Positions 47,899-55,964 of a DNA stretch of 64,000 nucleotides are shown here, in pieces. Position numbers and translations under genes: made by a program. Source of the DNA: Apibacter raozihei (GTDB taxonomy: Bacteria; Bacteroidota; Bacteroidia; Flavobacteriales; Weeksellaceae). The stretch's first letter is position 1, and every line of letters starts with the position of its first letter. The DNA is taken from the NCBI RefSeq assembly GCF_004014855.1, contig NZ_CP034930.1, positions 1,364,001 to 1,428,000 on the forward strand. Direction: 5' to 3'. Below the pieces are notes generated by a model. That model did no database searches and was not told the DNA's origin. It saw nothing but the letters and a program-made list of their open reading frames with translations.

Positions 47899-49245
47899 AT
47901 GAAAATACAGACACGTTTGAGCATAATTAGCTCAGCTTTATGGGGGATTGTTTTTATCGTTGTTTCCCTTTTAATTTTTGGACTTTATAAAAGGAACATC
48001 GAAAATTCTGTCTACAGAAATCTTAAAAAGACGTCTCAGATCATCGGACATTATTTTTTTGAAGAAGATGAAGTAAGTCCCAAGGAATTCCTGAAGATCA
48101 AAAAACAATATGAAAAAATGGCCGATCCTGATTACGAAATCTACGATGAAGATAATCAGCTGGTTTATGGTAATACTCCTGATATTTCTGTTAGTATCAT
48201 AGAAAATATCCGGTTAAAAAAGAAATTGATGTTTACCACGGAAAATTTTTTATGTTATGGAGTTTATTATAATGATAATCAGGGGGACTTTGTTATTATA
48301 ACCAAAGAAAAGAAAAAAGATGTATATAACTATATAAATCCGTTAATATGGATTCTTTTGTCAGCTTTTATATTAGGTTTGTTAGCCACCGTTTTACTAA
48401 ATAAATGGATTGCAAATATTGCTTACCGCCCCATAAGAGATACTATAAAACAAGTGAAAGAAATGTCGCCGGGAGACAGTATGCAGTTAACAACTACTCA
48501 TACGGTTCAGGATGAGCTCTATGATTTAACCGAAACTTTTAATGAATTACTCAGTAAAATTTCAGATACATTTAAAATACAGCAAAATTTTGTGAGTTAT
48601 GTTTCCCATGAGTTTAAAACACCTTTAACAGCAATTCAGGGTAACCTCGAAGTGTTTTCTCTTAAAGACAGAACGCCCGAAGAATACCATACGCTTACTG
48701 ATACTTTAATAAGTGAAATTCAGCAGTTGGAAGAAATTCTTGAAACTCTACTTATAGTTTCTGATTTAAGAAAAAATACTGATATTTCTGAGCAAATCAG
48801 AATTGATGAAATGATTTTTGAAATTATAAAAAAAGTTTCCGGTAAATATCCGGATTATACTGAGAAGCTAAATTTTGAATGGGAGATTTCTCCTGAAAGA
48901 GAAGATCTATTACAAATAAATATAGATAAAACCCAGTTGTTCATAGCCTTGTTCAACCTTATTGAAAATGCTGTAAAATTTTCGAAAGGAAATGGAGTTA
49001 ATATTAAATTATTTGAAGTAAATAAAAAATTAGGATTGACCATACAGGATCATGGAATAGGTATTCCGGAAAAACAATTGAGTGAAATAAGTAAGCCTTT
49101 TTATCGTGCTGAAAATGCAGGAAATATTTCAGGTAAGGGGATTGGTTTATCCATTGCTTTGCGAATATTTGAAAAAAATAGCATCAACTATAAAATTAAT
49201 TCAATAGAAAATAAAGGAACAGAAATTAATTTATCTTTTTTATAA
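47899..49245 (+). CDS. Sensor histidine kinase of the efflux operon
   Basis: A 448-residue kinase with membrane helices at about 10-30 and 147-168 and a periplasmic sensor region of about 115 residues between them. A HAMP-like linker leads to phospho-acceptor His237 in SYVSHEFKTPLTAIQGN. The N-box is ALFNLIENAVKFS, followed by IQDHGIGIPEKQL and the G-box GKGIGLSIALRI. The architecture is that of CusS/CzcS-type metal sensors. The periplasmic domain contains few histidines, so metal identity is not evident. A terminator follows. Confidence 0.94.
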   Translation: MKIQTRLSIISSALWGIVFIVVSLLIFGLYKRNIENSVYRNLKKTSQIIGHYFFEEDEVSPKEFLKIKKQYEKMADPDYEIYDEDNQLVYGNTPDISVSIIENIRLKKKLMFTTENFLCYGVYYNDNQGDFVIITKEKKKDVYNYINPLIWILLSAFILGLLATVLLNKWIANIAYRPIRDTIKQVKEMSPGDSMQLTTTHTVQDELYDLTETFNELLSKISDTFKIQQNFVSYVSHEFKTPLTAIQGNLEVFSLKDRTPEEYHTLTDTLISEIQQLEEILETLLIVSDLRKNTDISEQIRIDEMIFEIIKKVSGKYPDYTEKLNFEWEISPEREDLLQINIDKTQLFIALFNLIENAVKFSKGNGVNIKLFEVNKKLGLTIQDHGIGIPEKQLSEISKPFYRAENAGNISGKGIGLSIALRIFEKNSINYKINSIENKGTEINLSFL

Positions 49246-49280
49246 TAAAACAGAGTTTAAACTCATCTGATTTTTTTAAA

Positions 49281-49321
49281 TTACCCTCAATTTATAAATT
49301 TTAATTTTAAATTGAGGGTAA
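49281..49321 (+). terminator. Terminator of the efflux/two-component operon
   Basis: TTACCCTCAATTTA and TAAATTGAGGGTAA form a 14-bp perfect stem 35 bp past the kinase stop. The following run is A/T-rich (AAATTTTAT) rather than pure T. Confidence 0.65.
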
Positions 49322-49386
49322 AATTTTATAAAATATTCAGATAAAATAATATTATATGCATTACTTTTACGGATAAAAAGTAACGT

Positions 49387-51186
49387 ATGAAAATTTTTTA
49401 CAGTTTATTTTCAATTCTTTGGATTTCCTTAAGTCTTTCTGCACAAGAAAATATTTATCACACATTTTGTGGTGCAGAAGAGGTAAATAAAGAATTAATG
49501 GAGCTAGATCCCGGATTTAAAGATAGGATACAGAAATTTAACAAAGAACTTTCTGTGTTAGCTAAGTCAGGGCGTTTGCAACAAGTATACAAATCGGATA
49601 ACGGAATATACGAAATTCCGGTGGTAGTCCATGTTTTTCATGATGGATCACCGATAGGTACCCAGTATAATAAGACAGATGAACAAATTCAATCTTGGAT
49701 TGATGCAACTAATAAAATATATGAAGGTACAGCACCCGGATTTGACGGTCCAGGCACGGGAGGTACACGTATACCCATACGATTGGTTTTAGCAAAAAGA
49801 GATATGAATTGTAACCCTACTTCAGGTATTATCCGTATTGATGGTTCTCAGCTTCCGGATTATGTTGAATACGGTGTGAAAAGAAACGGAAACAATGGAG
49901 TTACTGAAAGTCAGTTATATAATCTGAGCCAATGGGATCGGGTTTTTTATTATAATATTTATGTAATAAACAAATTTGATGGAAACGATGCTTCGAAAGG
50001 AGGTTTAGCGGGGTATGCATATTATCCTGGGGGTTCTAATGACAGAACATTAATGGTGTCTACTATAGTTAAAAATACAGATACCACCTTATCACACGAA
50101 TTCGGGCACGCAATGGGATTAAAGCATACGTTTGGAGACGTAAGCGGTAACGGGGGAGTATGCCCACCAAGTACAGGCGATTGTACGGTAGATGATGATT
50201 TTGTATGCGATACAGAACCTACGCAAAGTCTATTAAATACCTATCCTGTACCTACCAATTCAGATATAAACCCATGTACAGGAACGTATTATCAAGGTAC
50301 TCAATACAATATCATGAACTACGGATATAAACTCACCCGATTTACCGATGGTCAAGGACAGCGAGCGATTGCTCATATATTGGCGTTTAGAGCTTCTCAT
50401 ATTAATTCAAAGGGAGGAGAACAACCTGATGATAAAAAACTAATTCAGCCCGTTAAAGCTTGTGTACCTACATCTATTGCAAATCCTGAAAATGAGTATC
50501 AAATGGGGCCTGCCAATGTAACTTTTGGTGATATGAATTACAAATCAGGGGGATATAATGTTGATGGATTTCTTTTTTATATAGATAATCCTGCTAAATG
50601 CTATGCAGATAAAGCAACGACAAGTATTCCTGTAGGTGTCGAAACACCTCTTTCTATCTCAGTAAATATAAATGATCAAAATGTAAAAGCTTATATAGAC
50701 TATAATAACGATGGAGTGTTTGACGAAGTGAATGAACTGGTTTTTTCAAAAAGAATAATTAAAAATACAACTGAAACAATCAACGTTACTCCTCCTTCAG
50801 ATGTAGTAGTTAATTCACCTTTGCGAATGAGAGTTGTCGCTGACTGGGTATCAGAAAACATAACTGCATGCAAAAATTTGTTGTATGGACAGGCGGAAGA
50901 TTTTGCTGTTACTTTCACGAAAACTTTGGATATTGATGAGCCATTGAAAAAAGAGAATATTAAAATTTTCACACATAATAAATCAATAATTATTAAATCA
51001 GAGCAATTACTCATTAAAAAAGTAGATGTTTTTGATATATATGGAAAAAGACTAGTTTCAGAAGAATTTTCACCAAACTCTCTTTATGAAATATCCCAAG
51101 ATAAACTTTTAGGTGCGACTATTGTCTTTCTCGTAATACAATCTGAAAACGGAGCTACTTATAAAGAAAAAGTTTTAGTTCATTAG
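49387..51186 (+). CDS. Secreted M43 (pappalysin-type) zinc metalloprotease with GEVED and T9SS tail
   Basis: A 599-residue protein with a signal peptide (about 1-19, ending LSAQ). The catalytic domain has the extended zinc motif HEFGHAMGLKH at residues 237-247 and the Met-turn IMNYGYK about 70 residues later, the metzincin pattern of family M43. A GEVED-type beta domain follows (VKAYIDYNNDGVFDEVNE). The last 70 residues (IKIFTHNKSIIIKS to EKVLVH) resemble a T9SS sorting domain with the terminal Lys-Val-Leu-Val pattern. It is likely exported to the surface or medium. The gene has its own strong terminator. Confidence 0.93.
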   Translation: MKIFYSLFSILWISLSLSAQENIYHTFCGAEEVNKELMELDPGFKDRIQKFNKELSVLAKSGRLQQVYKSDNGIYEIPVVVHVFHDGSPIGTQYNKTDEQIQSWIDATNKIYEGTAPGFDGPGTGGTRIPIRLVLAKRDMNCNPTSGIIRIDGSQLPDYVEYGVKRNGNNGVTESQLYNLSQWDRVFYYNIYVINKFDGNDASKGGLAGYAYYPGGSNDRTLMVSTIVKNTDTTLSHEFGHAMGLKHTFGDVSGNGGVCPPSTGDCTVDDDFVCDTEPTQSLLNTYPVPTNSDINPCTGTYYQGTQYNIMNYGYKLTRFTDGQGQRAIAHILAFRASHINSKGGEQPDDKKLIQPVKACVPTSIANPENEYQMGPANVTFGDMNYKSGGYNVDGFLFYIDNPAKCYADKATTSIPVGVETPLSISVNINDQNVKAYIDYNNDGVFDEVNELVFSKRIIKNTTETINVTPPSDVVVNSPLRMRVVADWVSENITACKNLLYGQAEDFAVTFTKTLDIDEPLKKENIKIFTHNKSIIIKSEQLLIKKVDVFDIYGKRLVSEEFSPNSLYEISQDKLLGATIVFLVIQSENGATYKEKVLVH

Positions 51187-51190
51187 ATAG

Positions 51191-51236
51191 TTATAATAAA
51201 AAAGGAGGATAAAAACATTCTCCTTTTTTATTATAA
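51191..51236. terminator. Bidirectional terminator after the M43 protease gene
   Basis: TTATAATAAAAAAGGAG and its perfect reverse complement form a 17-bp stem with a 12-nt loop just past the M43 stop, facing the end of the minus-strand rtcB operon. Confidence 0.88.
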
Positions 51237-51317
51237 TTGATTTACATAAGGTTAATAATATTGTATTATAAAATATGTAAAATAAAATGATATAAAAAAA
51301 TATCTTTCTCGTTTTCA

Positions 51318-51812
51318 TTATTTGGATTTTTCATTACTTTTCTTTTTCAGTTTAATTTGTTTTTCACGGGATTCCAGATAAGTCATGAAATTGCTGTTAT
51401 ATGTATGCAAACGAGCGTTGTTAATCATATTTAAAGCTTTTTTATATTTTTTCTGATATTCTAAAAGAAGAGATTTTTTGTTCAGGATGACTGCTTTATC
51501 AATACCTTTAACAGTCAATGCAAAGTTAATAAGTTTTTTTGCTTCCTTATAATCGTCATTCCATAACAAACAATCTATGAAGTAAGGATATAAATTTAAA
51601 GAATGAATATTGATAGACATAGCTTCTTCAAAATATTCTTTAGCAGTTTCATAATCATTTAAAATTTCAGAATATACTCTGGCTAGCAAACATAAACAAT
51701 CTGCATTTTTTTCATAAGACAAAGCATAATTCAAGGCCTCTATGGTTTCTTCCATATTATAAGGGAAGTTGTCTAATGCCTGAAAGTAATATTTATTTTG
51801 TATAGTGTTCAT
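51318..51812 (-). CDS. TPR-like protein, last gene of the rtcB operon
   Basis: A 164-residue soluble helical protein. At least three tetratricopeptide-like repeats are visible, for example EEALNYALSYEKNADCLCLL-type helices (residues about 20-45), DYETAKEYFEEAMSINIHS, and KKYKKALNMINNARLHTYNS. The C-terminus is strongly basic (KLKKKSNEKSK). TPR proteins act as binding scaffolds; no partner is known. It starts 3 bp after the stop of a 59-residue gene and appears to be the last member of the operon. Confidence 0.8.
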   Translation of the reverse strand: MNTIQNKYYFQALDNFPYNMEETIEALNYALSYEKNADCLCLLARVYSEILNDYETAKEYFEEAMSINIHSLNLYPYFIDCLLWNDDYKEAKKLINFALTVKGIDKAVILNKKSLLLEYQKKYKKALNMINNARLHTYNSNFMTYLESREKQIKLKKKSNEKSK

Positions 51813-51815
51813 GGT

Positions 51816-51995
51816 TTATTCAATTATGTATTTTATTTCGTTTTCCCAATCGGGATAGTCAATTTGTTCTAAGTACTCACTTACTTCTTTAATCCAAACA
51901 GCTTCAGATTTTATTCTTCCTTTAGAAAAAGTTTGTAAATTAAATTTAGGGCGATTATCAAAAGCCTGTATTAAAGTGTTATTTATCCCTTTCAT
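51816..51995 (-). CDS. Small 59-residue protein between ParB-like and TPR genes
   Basis: This short frame runs from ATG at 51995 to TAA at 51816. It begins MKGINNTLIQAFDNRPKFNL and ends YPDWENEIKYIIE. It fills exactly the gap between its neighbours: 6 bp after the ParB-like gene and 3 bp before the TPR gene, the same tight spacing as the rest of the operon. It is acidic at its C-terminus and has no membrane segment. The motif is not recognised. The coding call rests on position and intact length. Confidence 0.65.
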   Translation of the reverse strand: MKGINNTLIQAFDNRPKFNLQTFSKGRIKSEAVWIKEVSEYLEQIDYPDWENEIKYIIE

Positions 51996-52001
51996 AGTTT
52001 T

Positions 52002-52754
52002 TTAACTTAATTGATCTTTATTTTTTAAAGCGGTTTGAACTGAATGCATTATAGCTTGTCGTTTTTTTGGATTCTCAATATTTTCTTTATAATAACCAGA
52101 ATATGCGGCAATAACTGAAACAGGTTTATTTTCTAAAATAGCAGCTTTTAACCGGTAATTTCCATCTATAATCCAATAATCACCAATCGAAGGAATAAAC
52201 CAGGCAAATACAGGAGGAAGTTGGTCTTGTTTAGCCAATTTTCGCCACCATTTCATCCTTGAAGAATCAACATCTACTTTTTTTGAAAATAAAAGATTCT
52301 GATCCCATTCGCCCGTATGAATTGAATCAAAAGAGTCTTTCTCTATAAAAATACAGTTAGATTGAATACATCGGGTATTACTCTCATATCCTTTCAAAAT
52401 CCATAGGGAAGTGTTAAAAAAATGATTTTCGCTTTTTAGAAGAATATTTGCATAATATCTACTCCATGATTTGTATTTTTCTTCTGTTGATAAATCTTTC
52501 CTTTTTTCAATTTCCTGTGAGTTGATATTACCTATAAAAGTATATCTATCACTGAAAGTTCTTATAACAGAAACATCCCAATAGTCTTTGTCAATAGCAG
52601 CCCAAAATAATATTTGATTTTTACATTTTAATTTCATTTTCCTGTTGTTTCCACTTTCCAATAAAAGATTAGGTGTAGAAATCTTCTCAATAGTAAGTTC
52701 CAGTCCATCCCATTTTTGATCATATGTATATAAGTCTTTCCAATAATAGTTCAT
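52002..52754 (-). CDS. ParB/sulfiredoxin-like fold protein
   Basis: A 250-residue protein with no membrane segment. Near residues 175-215 it has PPVFAWFIPSIGDYWIIDGN, then YRLKAAILENKPVSVIAAY. This resembles the ParB/sulfiredoxin-like signature, in which a D-G-N/H-x-R-L-x-A segment binds nucleotide or nucleic acid. The first 170 residues are aromatic-rich and not recognised. ParB-fold proteins include nucleases, CTPases and small-molecule kinases, so activity cannot be assigned. It overlaps the upstream HAD gene by 4 bp, an ATGA-type coupling. Confidence 0.7.
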   Translation of the reverse strand: MNYYWKDLYTYDQKWDGLELTIEKISTPNLLLESGNNRKMKLKCKNQILFWAAIDKDYWDVSVIRTFSDRYTFIGNINSQEIEKRKDLSTEEKYKSWSRYYANILLKSENHFFNTSLWILKGYESNTRCIQSNCIFIEKDSFDSIHTGEWDQNLLFSKKVDVDSSRMKWWRKLAKQDQLPPVFAWFIPSIGDYWIIDGNYRLKAAILENKPVSVIAAYSGYYKENIENPKKRQAIMHSVQTALKNKDQLS

Positions 52755-53194
52755 TTTGAATTAATTTTATTTAAAATTACAGAGCTCCAATCGGCTTCAT
52801 TCTTTATAATTAAAGTTTCGAAGTTATAAACAAGACCTTCTTTTTTTACTCCTTCGGAATCATCAATATGTAAATCTATATTGAACATAGGAGGGTATTT
52901 TGAGCATCTAAATGATTTATTTTTCATTATTTTATTATGCGTGTTTGCATTAATGACCTTATTTATTAATATACCATAAGAAAGAAAATTAAGTTTTATC
53001 AGCAATGGATTTCTATAAGAAGTTGTATAAATATAAACTTGATGTCCATCTTGGGATAATTTTCTAAATAATGATACAGTTCCTAAGCGTATTTTTTCAA
53101 AACCGATAATTTTTTGTACTATATTTTGTTTCTCAACAGGAAAAGTAATTTTTCCGTTAATCAGGGTGTCATCTAAATCAAAAGAAAGTATCAT
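52751..53194 (-). CDS. HAD-superfamily phosphatase-like protein
   Basis: A compact 147-residue HAD protein. Motif I is FDLDDTLING (nucleophile Asp6, acid Asp8). Motif II is IYTTSYR. Motif IV is IDLHIDDSEGV with paired Asp residues. There is a short or no cap, so large substrates such as nucleic-acid ends or proteins could reach the site. It overlaps both neighbours by 4 bp. In an RNA-repair setting it might trim terminal phosphates, but this is inference from context. Confidence 0.82.
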   Translation of the reverse strand: MILSFDLDDTLINGKITFPVEKQNIVQKIIGFEKIRLGTVSLFRKLSQDGHQVYIYTTSYRNPLLIKLNFLSYGILINKVINANTHNKIMKNKSFRCSKYPPMFNIDLHIDDSEGVKKEGLVYNFETLIIKNEADWSSVILNKINSK

Positions 53195-54018
53195 AATTTT
53201 ATATATAAAGATTCACTTATTCTTATTAGCACTGCTTGTTTTTCCATTTCCTGAAAAGTGTTTTGTAGATCTTCCACACTATTAAAAAAATGTCTGCTGA
53301 GGAAAGAATATTTTTCTGTTTTAATTAAAAAATTAAGAAAAGTCAAAGGTTCTAAATACTCTTCAGGAAATTCATTAATAGCTGTAATAATTTTCTCTTC
53401 AAATTCAGGTATTTCAAATTCCGGATTCAGTATTCGGGTAATTTTCCCTTTACCGACCGTACGATTTCCTTCTCTTATTAAAAAGGTTTTTCCCATAAAA
53501 AAATTTCCAAAATGAAAAACAGGATTAAGGGTAGTTAAAAACACTTTTATACTTTCACCGGGTTGACAGGTTTCTTTATTAATAAAGTTTTGTGGTGCAT
53601 CCCAATCTTTGTCATTATAAAAAAATTGTCCCCTGTAACCATTTGCTATTGCTGTTTTTCTACCCCCTTCTTCTTCTTTAAAATAATAGATCTCTGCTTC
53701 CAGGTCAGGAAGTTTATTATTTTTTTCAGAAAATAGAAACATCTTGTTTTTATACTTGATAGAAAGTTGCTTGAATCTTTTTTTCCATCCATTATCTAAA
53801 GCAAAAATAATTGCATCATGTACAAATTGAGGTGTAACCTGCCATAATTCACAGTCATCCGGAGGTAATGAATTTATATAAAGCCAAACATCATACCAGC
53901 CTATATCAACAGTTAAAGTATAAGAGGAATTATTTTTAACTTTAATTCGGATTACAGTTAAAAATTGCCATTCATAAGTTTCTTTTTTTACTGTTATATC
54001 TCTAAATTTTTTTTTCAT
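53191..54018 (-). CDS. Protein with stand-alone EF-Tu domain 3-like module
   Basis: A 275-residue protein with three parts. Residues 1-90 are a domain also seen in the upstream gene (KFRDITVKKETYEWQFLT). Residues about 103-197 match EF-Tu domain 3: AEIYYFKEEEGGRKT, NGYRGQFFYN, CQPGESIKVFLTTLNPV and FLIREGNRTVGKGKITRIL. EF-Tu has EVYILSKDEGGRHT, KGYRPQFYF and FAIREGGRTVGAG at these places. The last 75 residues are helical. No GTPase domain or domain 2 is present. In EF-Tu, domain 3 helps to hold aminoacyl-tRNA by its T-stem and to bind EF-Ts. The module here may bind tRNA or a translation factor (inference). It overlaps the upstream gene by 17 bp and the HAD gene by 4 bp. Confidence 0.85.
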   Translation of the reverse strand: MKKKFRDITVKKETYEWQFLTVIRIKVKNNSSYTLTVDIGWYDVWLYINSLPPDDCELWQVTPQFVHDAIIFALDNGWKKRFKQLSIKYKNKMFLFSEKNNKLPDLEAEIYYFKEEEGGRKTAIANGYRGQFFYNDKDWDAPQNFINKETCQPGESIKVFLTTLNPVFHFGNFFMGKTFLIREGNRTVGKGKITRILNPEFEIPEFEEKIITAINEFPEEYLEPLTFLNFLIKTEKYSFLSRHFFNSVEDLQNTFQEMEKQAVLIRISESLYIKL

Positions 54019-54397
54019 ACTCTTTGATTAAAATATTCTCTAACTTATTTTCTTTATACCCCAGCTGCTCTAATGTTTTTAGACCATCAATAGCATATTC
54101 TTTATTTGCTGTTAAACTTATATTTTCATATTTTAAAATATGTAATAAAAACTCATTAATAAATCTAGGTTGATTTAAATTAATAACTATAGTTTCATTA
54201 CCTTTTTTAAAAGGCAATCCTTCGTTAAAGGGATTTCCTCCGGTGTAGGTTAAATTATATCTGAAAAGAATGCGTATTCTGCATGTTTTATTTTCAGCTG
54301 GGAATATTAAAACATGAGAAACTCGAGAATTAAGTGTCCGGAATCTCCAGTTTAAAATCTGTTTATTAACAATAATTTGACGTATTTTATTCTTCAT
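54002..54397 (-). CDS. Small protein sharing the N-terminal domain of the EF-Tu D3-like protein
   Basis: A 131-residue soluble protein. Its start KIRQIIVNKQILNWRFRTLN parallels KFRDITVKKETYEWQFLTVI of the next gene, with the same spacing to a later helix (FINEFLLHILKYENI against FVHDAIIFALDNGWK). The two genes therefore carry paralogous N-terminal domains and overlap by 17 bp. The function of the domain is not known to me. The C-terminus is helical and basic. The pair could form a heterodimer. Confidence 0.75.
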   Translation of the reverse strand: MKNKIRQIIVNKQILNWRFRTLNSRVSHVLIFPAENKTCRIRILFRYNLTYTGGNPFNEGLPFKKGNETIVINLNQPRFINEFLLHILKYENISLTANKEYAIDGLKTLEQLGYKENKLENILIKEYEKKI

Positions 54398-54454
54398 TTT
54401 GCTATTGTCTACTAAGATAAATCAATTTTATTTCAAAGAAGATGGCGGCTATAC

Positions 54455-55303
54455 TTATAAGTATTTCCAGTGTTCTTTAGTAAATGGAAGAATAATTTTT
54501 TGATCTACTATTTCCAAATTCAAATGATCCATCTCTTTTTCCAGGATGATCATACAACCATAAGGAAGGGAACCTGAGCTGTCAAATTCCAGTTCTTTTA
54601 TTTTAATGTGATTGGTAATTCCATTTGGAGAGACTTGTTGATTGAAATCTTCACCCGTATGTCCATAAAAATGATAAGGAATGCAAATACTATCAGTTAT
54701 TTTTCTTAATTCAGGCATTCCGTATCCTCTTTGGGAAGAATCATCTTTATCATGAGAAATAAGCAGATCCAGATAACTGTGTTTTTTTATTAGCTTGTTT
54801 ATTTGTCTTTTCTCATATTCCTGTACGAATCTTTTATCCTTACGGTTTTTAAGGTCTCCAATTCTTCCGATTCCGGTAAAAGTCAGACATTCCTCACCTT
54901 TACAAAAAGTCTGTAAATACCCAGATTTACAAATCCAGACCCTGTTGTATATATCAATAGGAAAAAGAGGAGCATCTGAAGCATTTTCTAACTCATCCAG
55001 ATACTCATGATCCTCATGATTTCCTCTCACACATATCATATCCAGATCAAGTTGTTGAAGGAAATTTTTAATTTCTTTATTCTCTTGTACAAAGTCATCA
55101 TGGAAACCTAATTCATTTCTATCATATTTCTGATGCCTGAGTGTAGCTTTGTCAAGGTTTTCCAGCTTGGGGAAAGCACCCAAATCTCCACATTGAAAAA
55201 TAGCATCTACTTTTTTATGACTCATTTTCTGATAATAATCGGTAAGTTTAAAAGGAAGTAATATTTTTCCGTGTATATCTGCAAATATTGCAATACGTAT
55301 CAT
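54455..55303 (-). CDS. Calcineurin-like metallophosphoesterase
   Basis: A 282-residue protein with all five metallophosphoesterase motifs in order: D-x-H in FADIHGK (Asp9, His11), GD in QCGDLG, GNHED in VRGNHEDHEY, the His in LISHDKDD, and GHxG in YGHTGED. These residues bind two metals and hydrolyse phosphate esters of nucleotides, nucleic acid or proteins. Position between prfH and the EF-Tu D3-like genes suggests a role in RNA-end or signal-nucleotide processing, but the substrate is unknown. It lies 13 bp after prfH. Confidence 0.9.
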   Translation of the reverse strand: MIRIAIFADIHGKILLPFKLTDYYQKMSHKKVDAIFQCGDLGAFPKLENLDKATLRHQKYDRNELGFHDDFVQENKEIKNFLQQLDLDMICVRGNHEDHEYLDELENASDAPLFPIDIYNRVWICKSGYLQTFCKGEECLTFTGIGRIGDLKNRKDKRFVQEYEKRQINKLIKKHSYLDLLISHDKDDSSQRGYGMPELRKITDSICIPYHFYGHTGEDFNQQVSPNGITNHIKIKELEFDSSGSLPYGCMIILEKEMDHLNLEIVDQKIILPFTKEHWKYL

Positions 55304-55316
55304 TGTTTGTTTTTTA

Positions 55317-55964
55317 TTAATTGATAAATAAATCTTTCTCTGAAAAAATGCGAGTCGGATTACCTCTTTCCAGATTCAGGTGTTGATTCCATTTTTCCTG
55401 AATTTGCTCTTTAACTAAAGTAAGATTTAGTTCGGATAATTTTTCCAACAGGCGTTTTTTTGCCAGTTTCTTGTTTTCCAGTTGTGATCGGGAGTCCATA
55501 GCAAAAACGGAAACCAGAGTAGGGGAGTGAGTAGCACGCACCGCTGTATTCACTTTGTTTACATTTTGCCCTCCGGCACCGCGTGCACGAACAGCCTGAT
55601 ATTTAATATCGGAATCTGATATTTGAATTTCTGACAGGTTCGATACTTCATGAACACCTACAAACCAGTTTTTTCGTTTATGAAATTTTCGATACATGCT
55701 TTTACCTGTAAATTGAATAACTCCTTTCCAGTTTTTTAAAAATGGTTCTATTATTTTATCTTCTCCATATAATTCCAGAGTAACAGATTGTAATGTACCT
55801 GCTTGTTGTCCCAATGTCGATTCTAATACTTTATATTCTATTTGTTTTTCTTCCAGTTCTTTATAAAATAGTTTAATCAACCGTGCCACTACCCATTCAC
55901 ATTCTACAGGGCCTCTGCCGGAAGAGAATTGTACAATTTTTTTATATTTTTTTGATGAATTCAT
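55317..55964 (-). CDS. prfH: Peptide chain release factor homologue PrfH
   Basis: A 215-residue class I release-factor-like protein. The catalytic GGQ is at residues 131-133 in ARGAGGQNVNKVNTAVRATH, followed by a basic tail region (KKLAKKRLLEKLSELN). It is about 140 residues shorter than RF1/RF2 and lacks the N-terminal helical domain and the stop-codon reading loop. PrfH is known to be encoded with RtcB and to release peptides from ribosomes whose 16S rRNA decoding centre has been cut, so that RtcB can reseal the RNA. That link is established for other bacteria and inferred here. Its start overlaps the zinc-ribbon gene by 4 bp. Confidence 0.93.
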   Translation of the reverse strand: MNSSKKYKKIVQFSSGRGPVECEWVVARLIKLFYKELEEKQIEYKVLESTLGQQAGTLQSVTLELYGEDKIIEPFLKNWKGVIQFTGKSMYRKFHKRKNWFVGVHEVSNLSEIQISDSDIKYQAVRARGAGGQNVNKVNTAVRATHSPTLVSVFAMDSRSQLENKKLAKKRLLEKLSELNLTLVKEQIQEKWNQHLNLERGNPTRIFSEKDLFIN

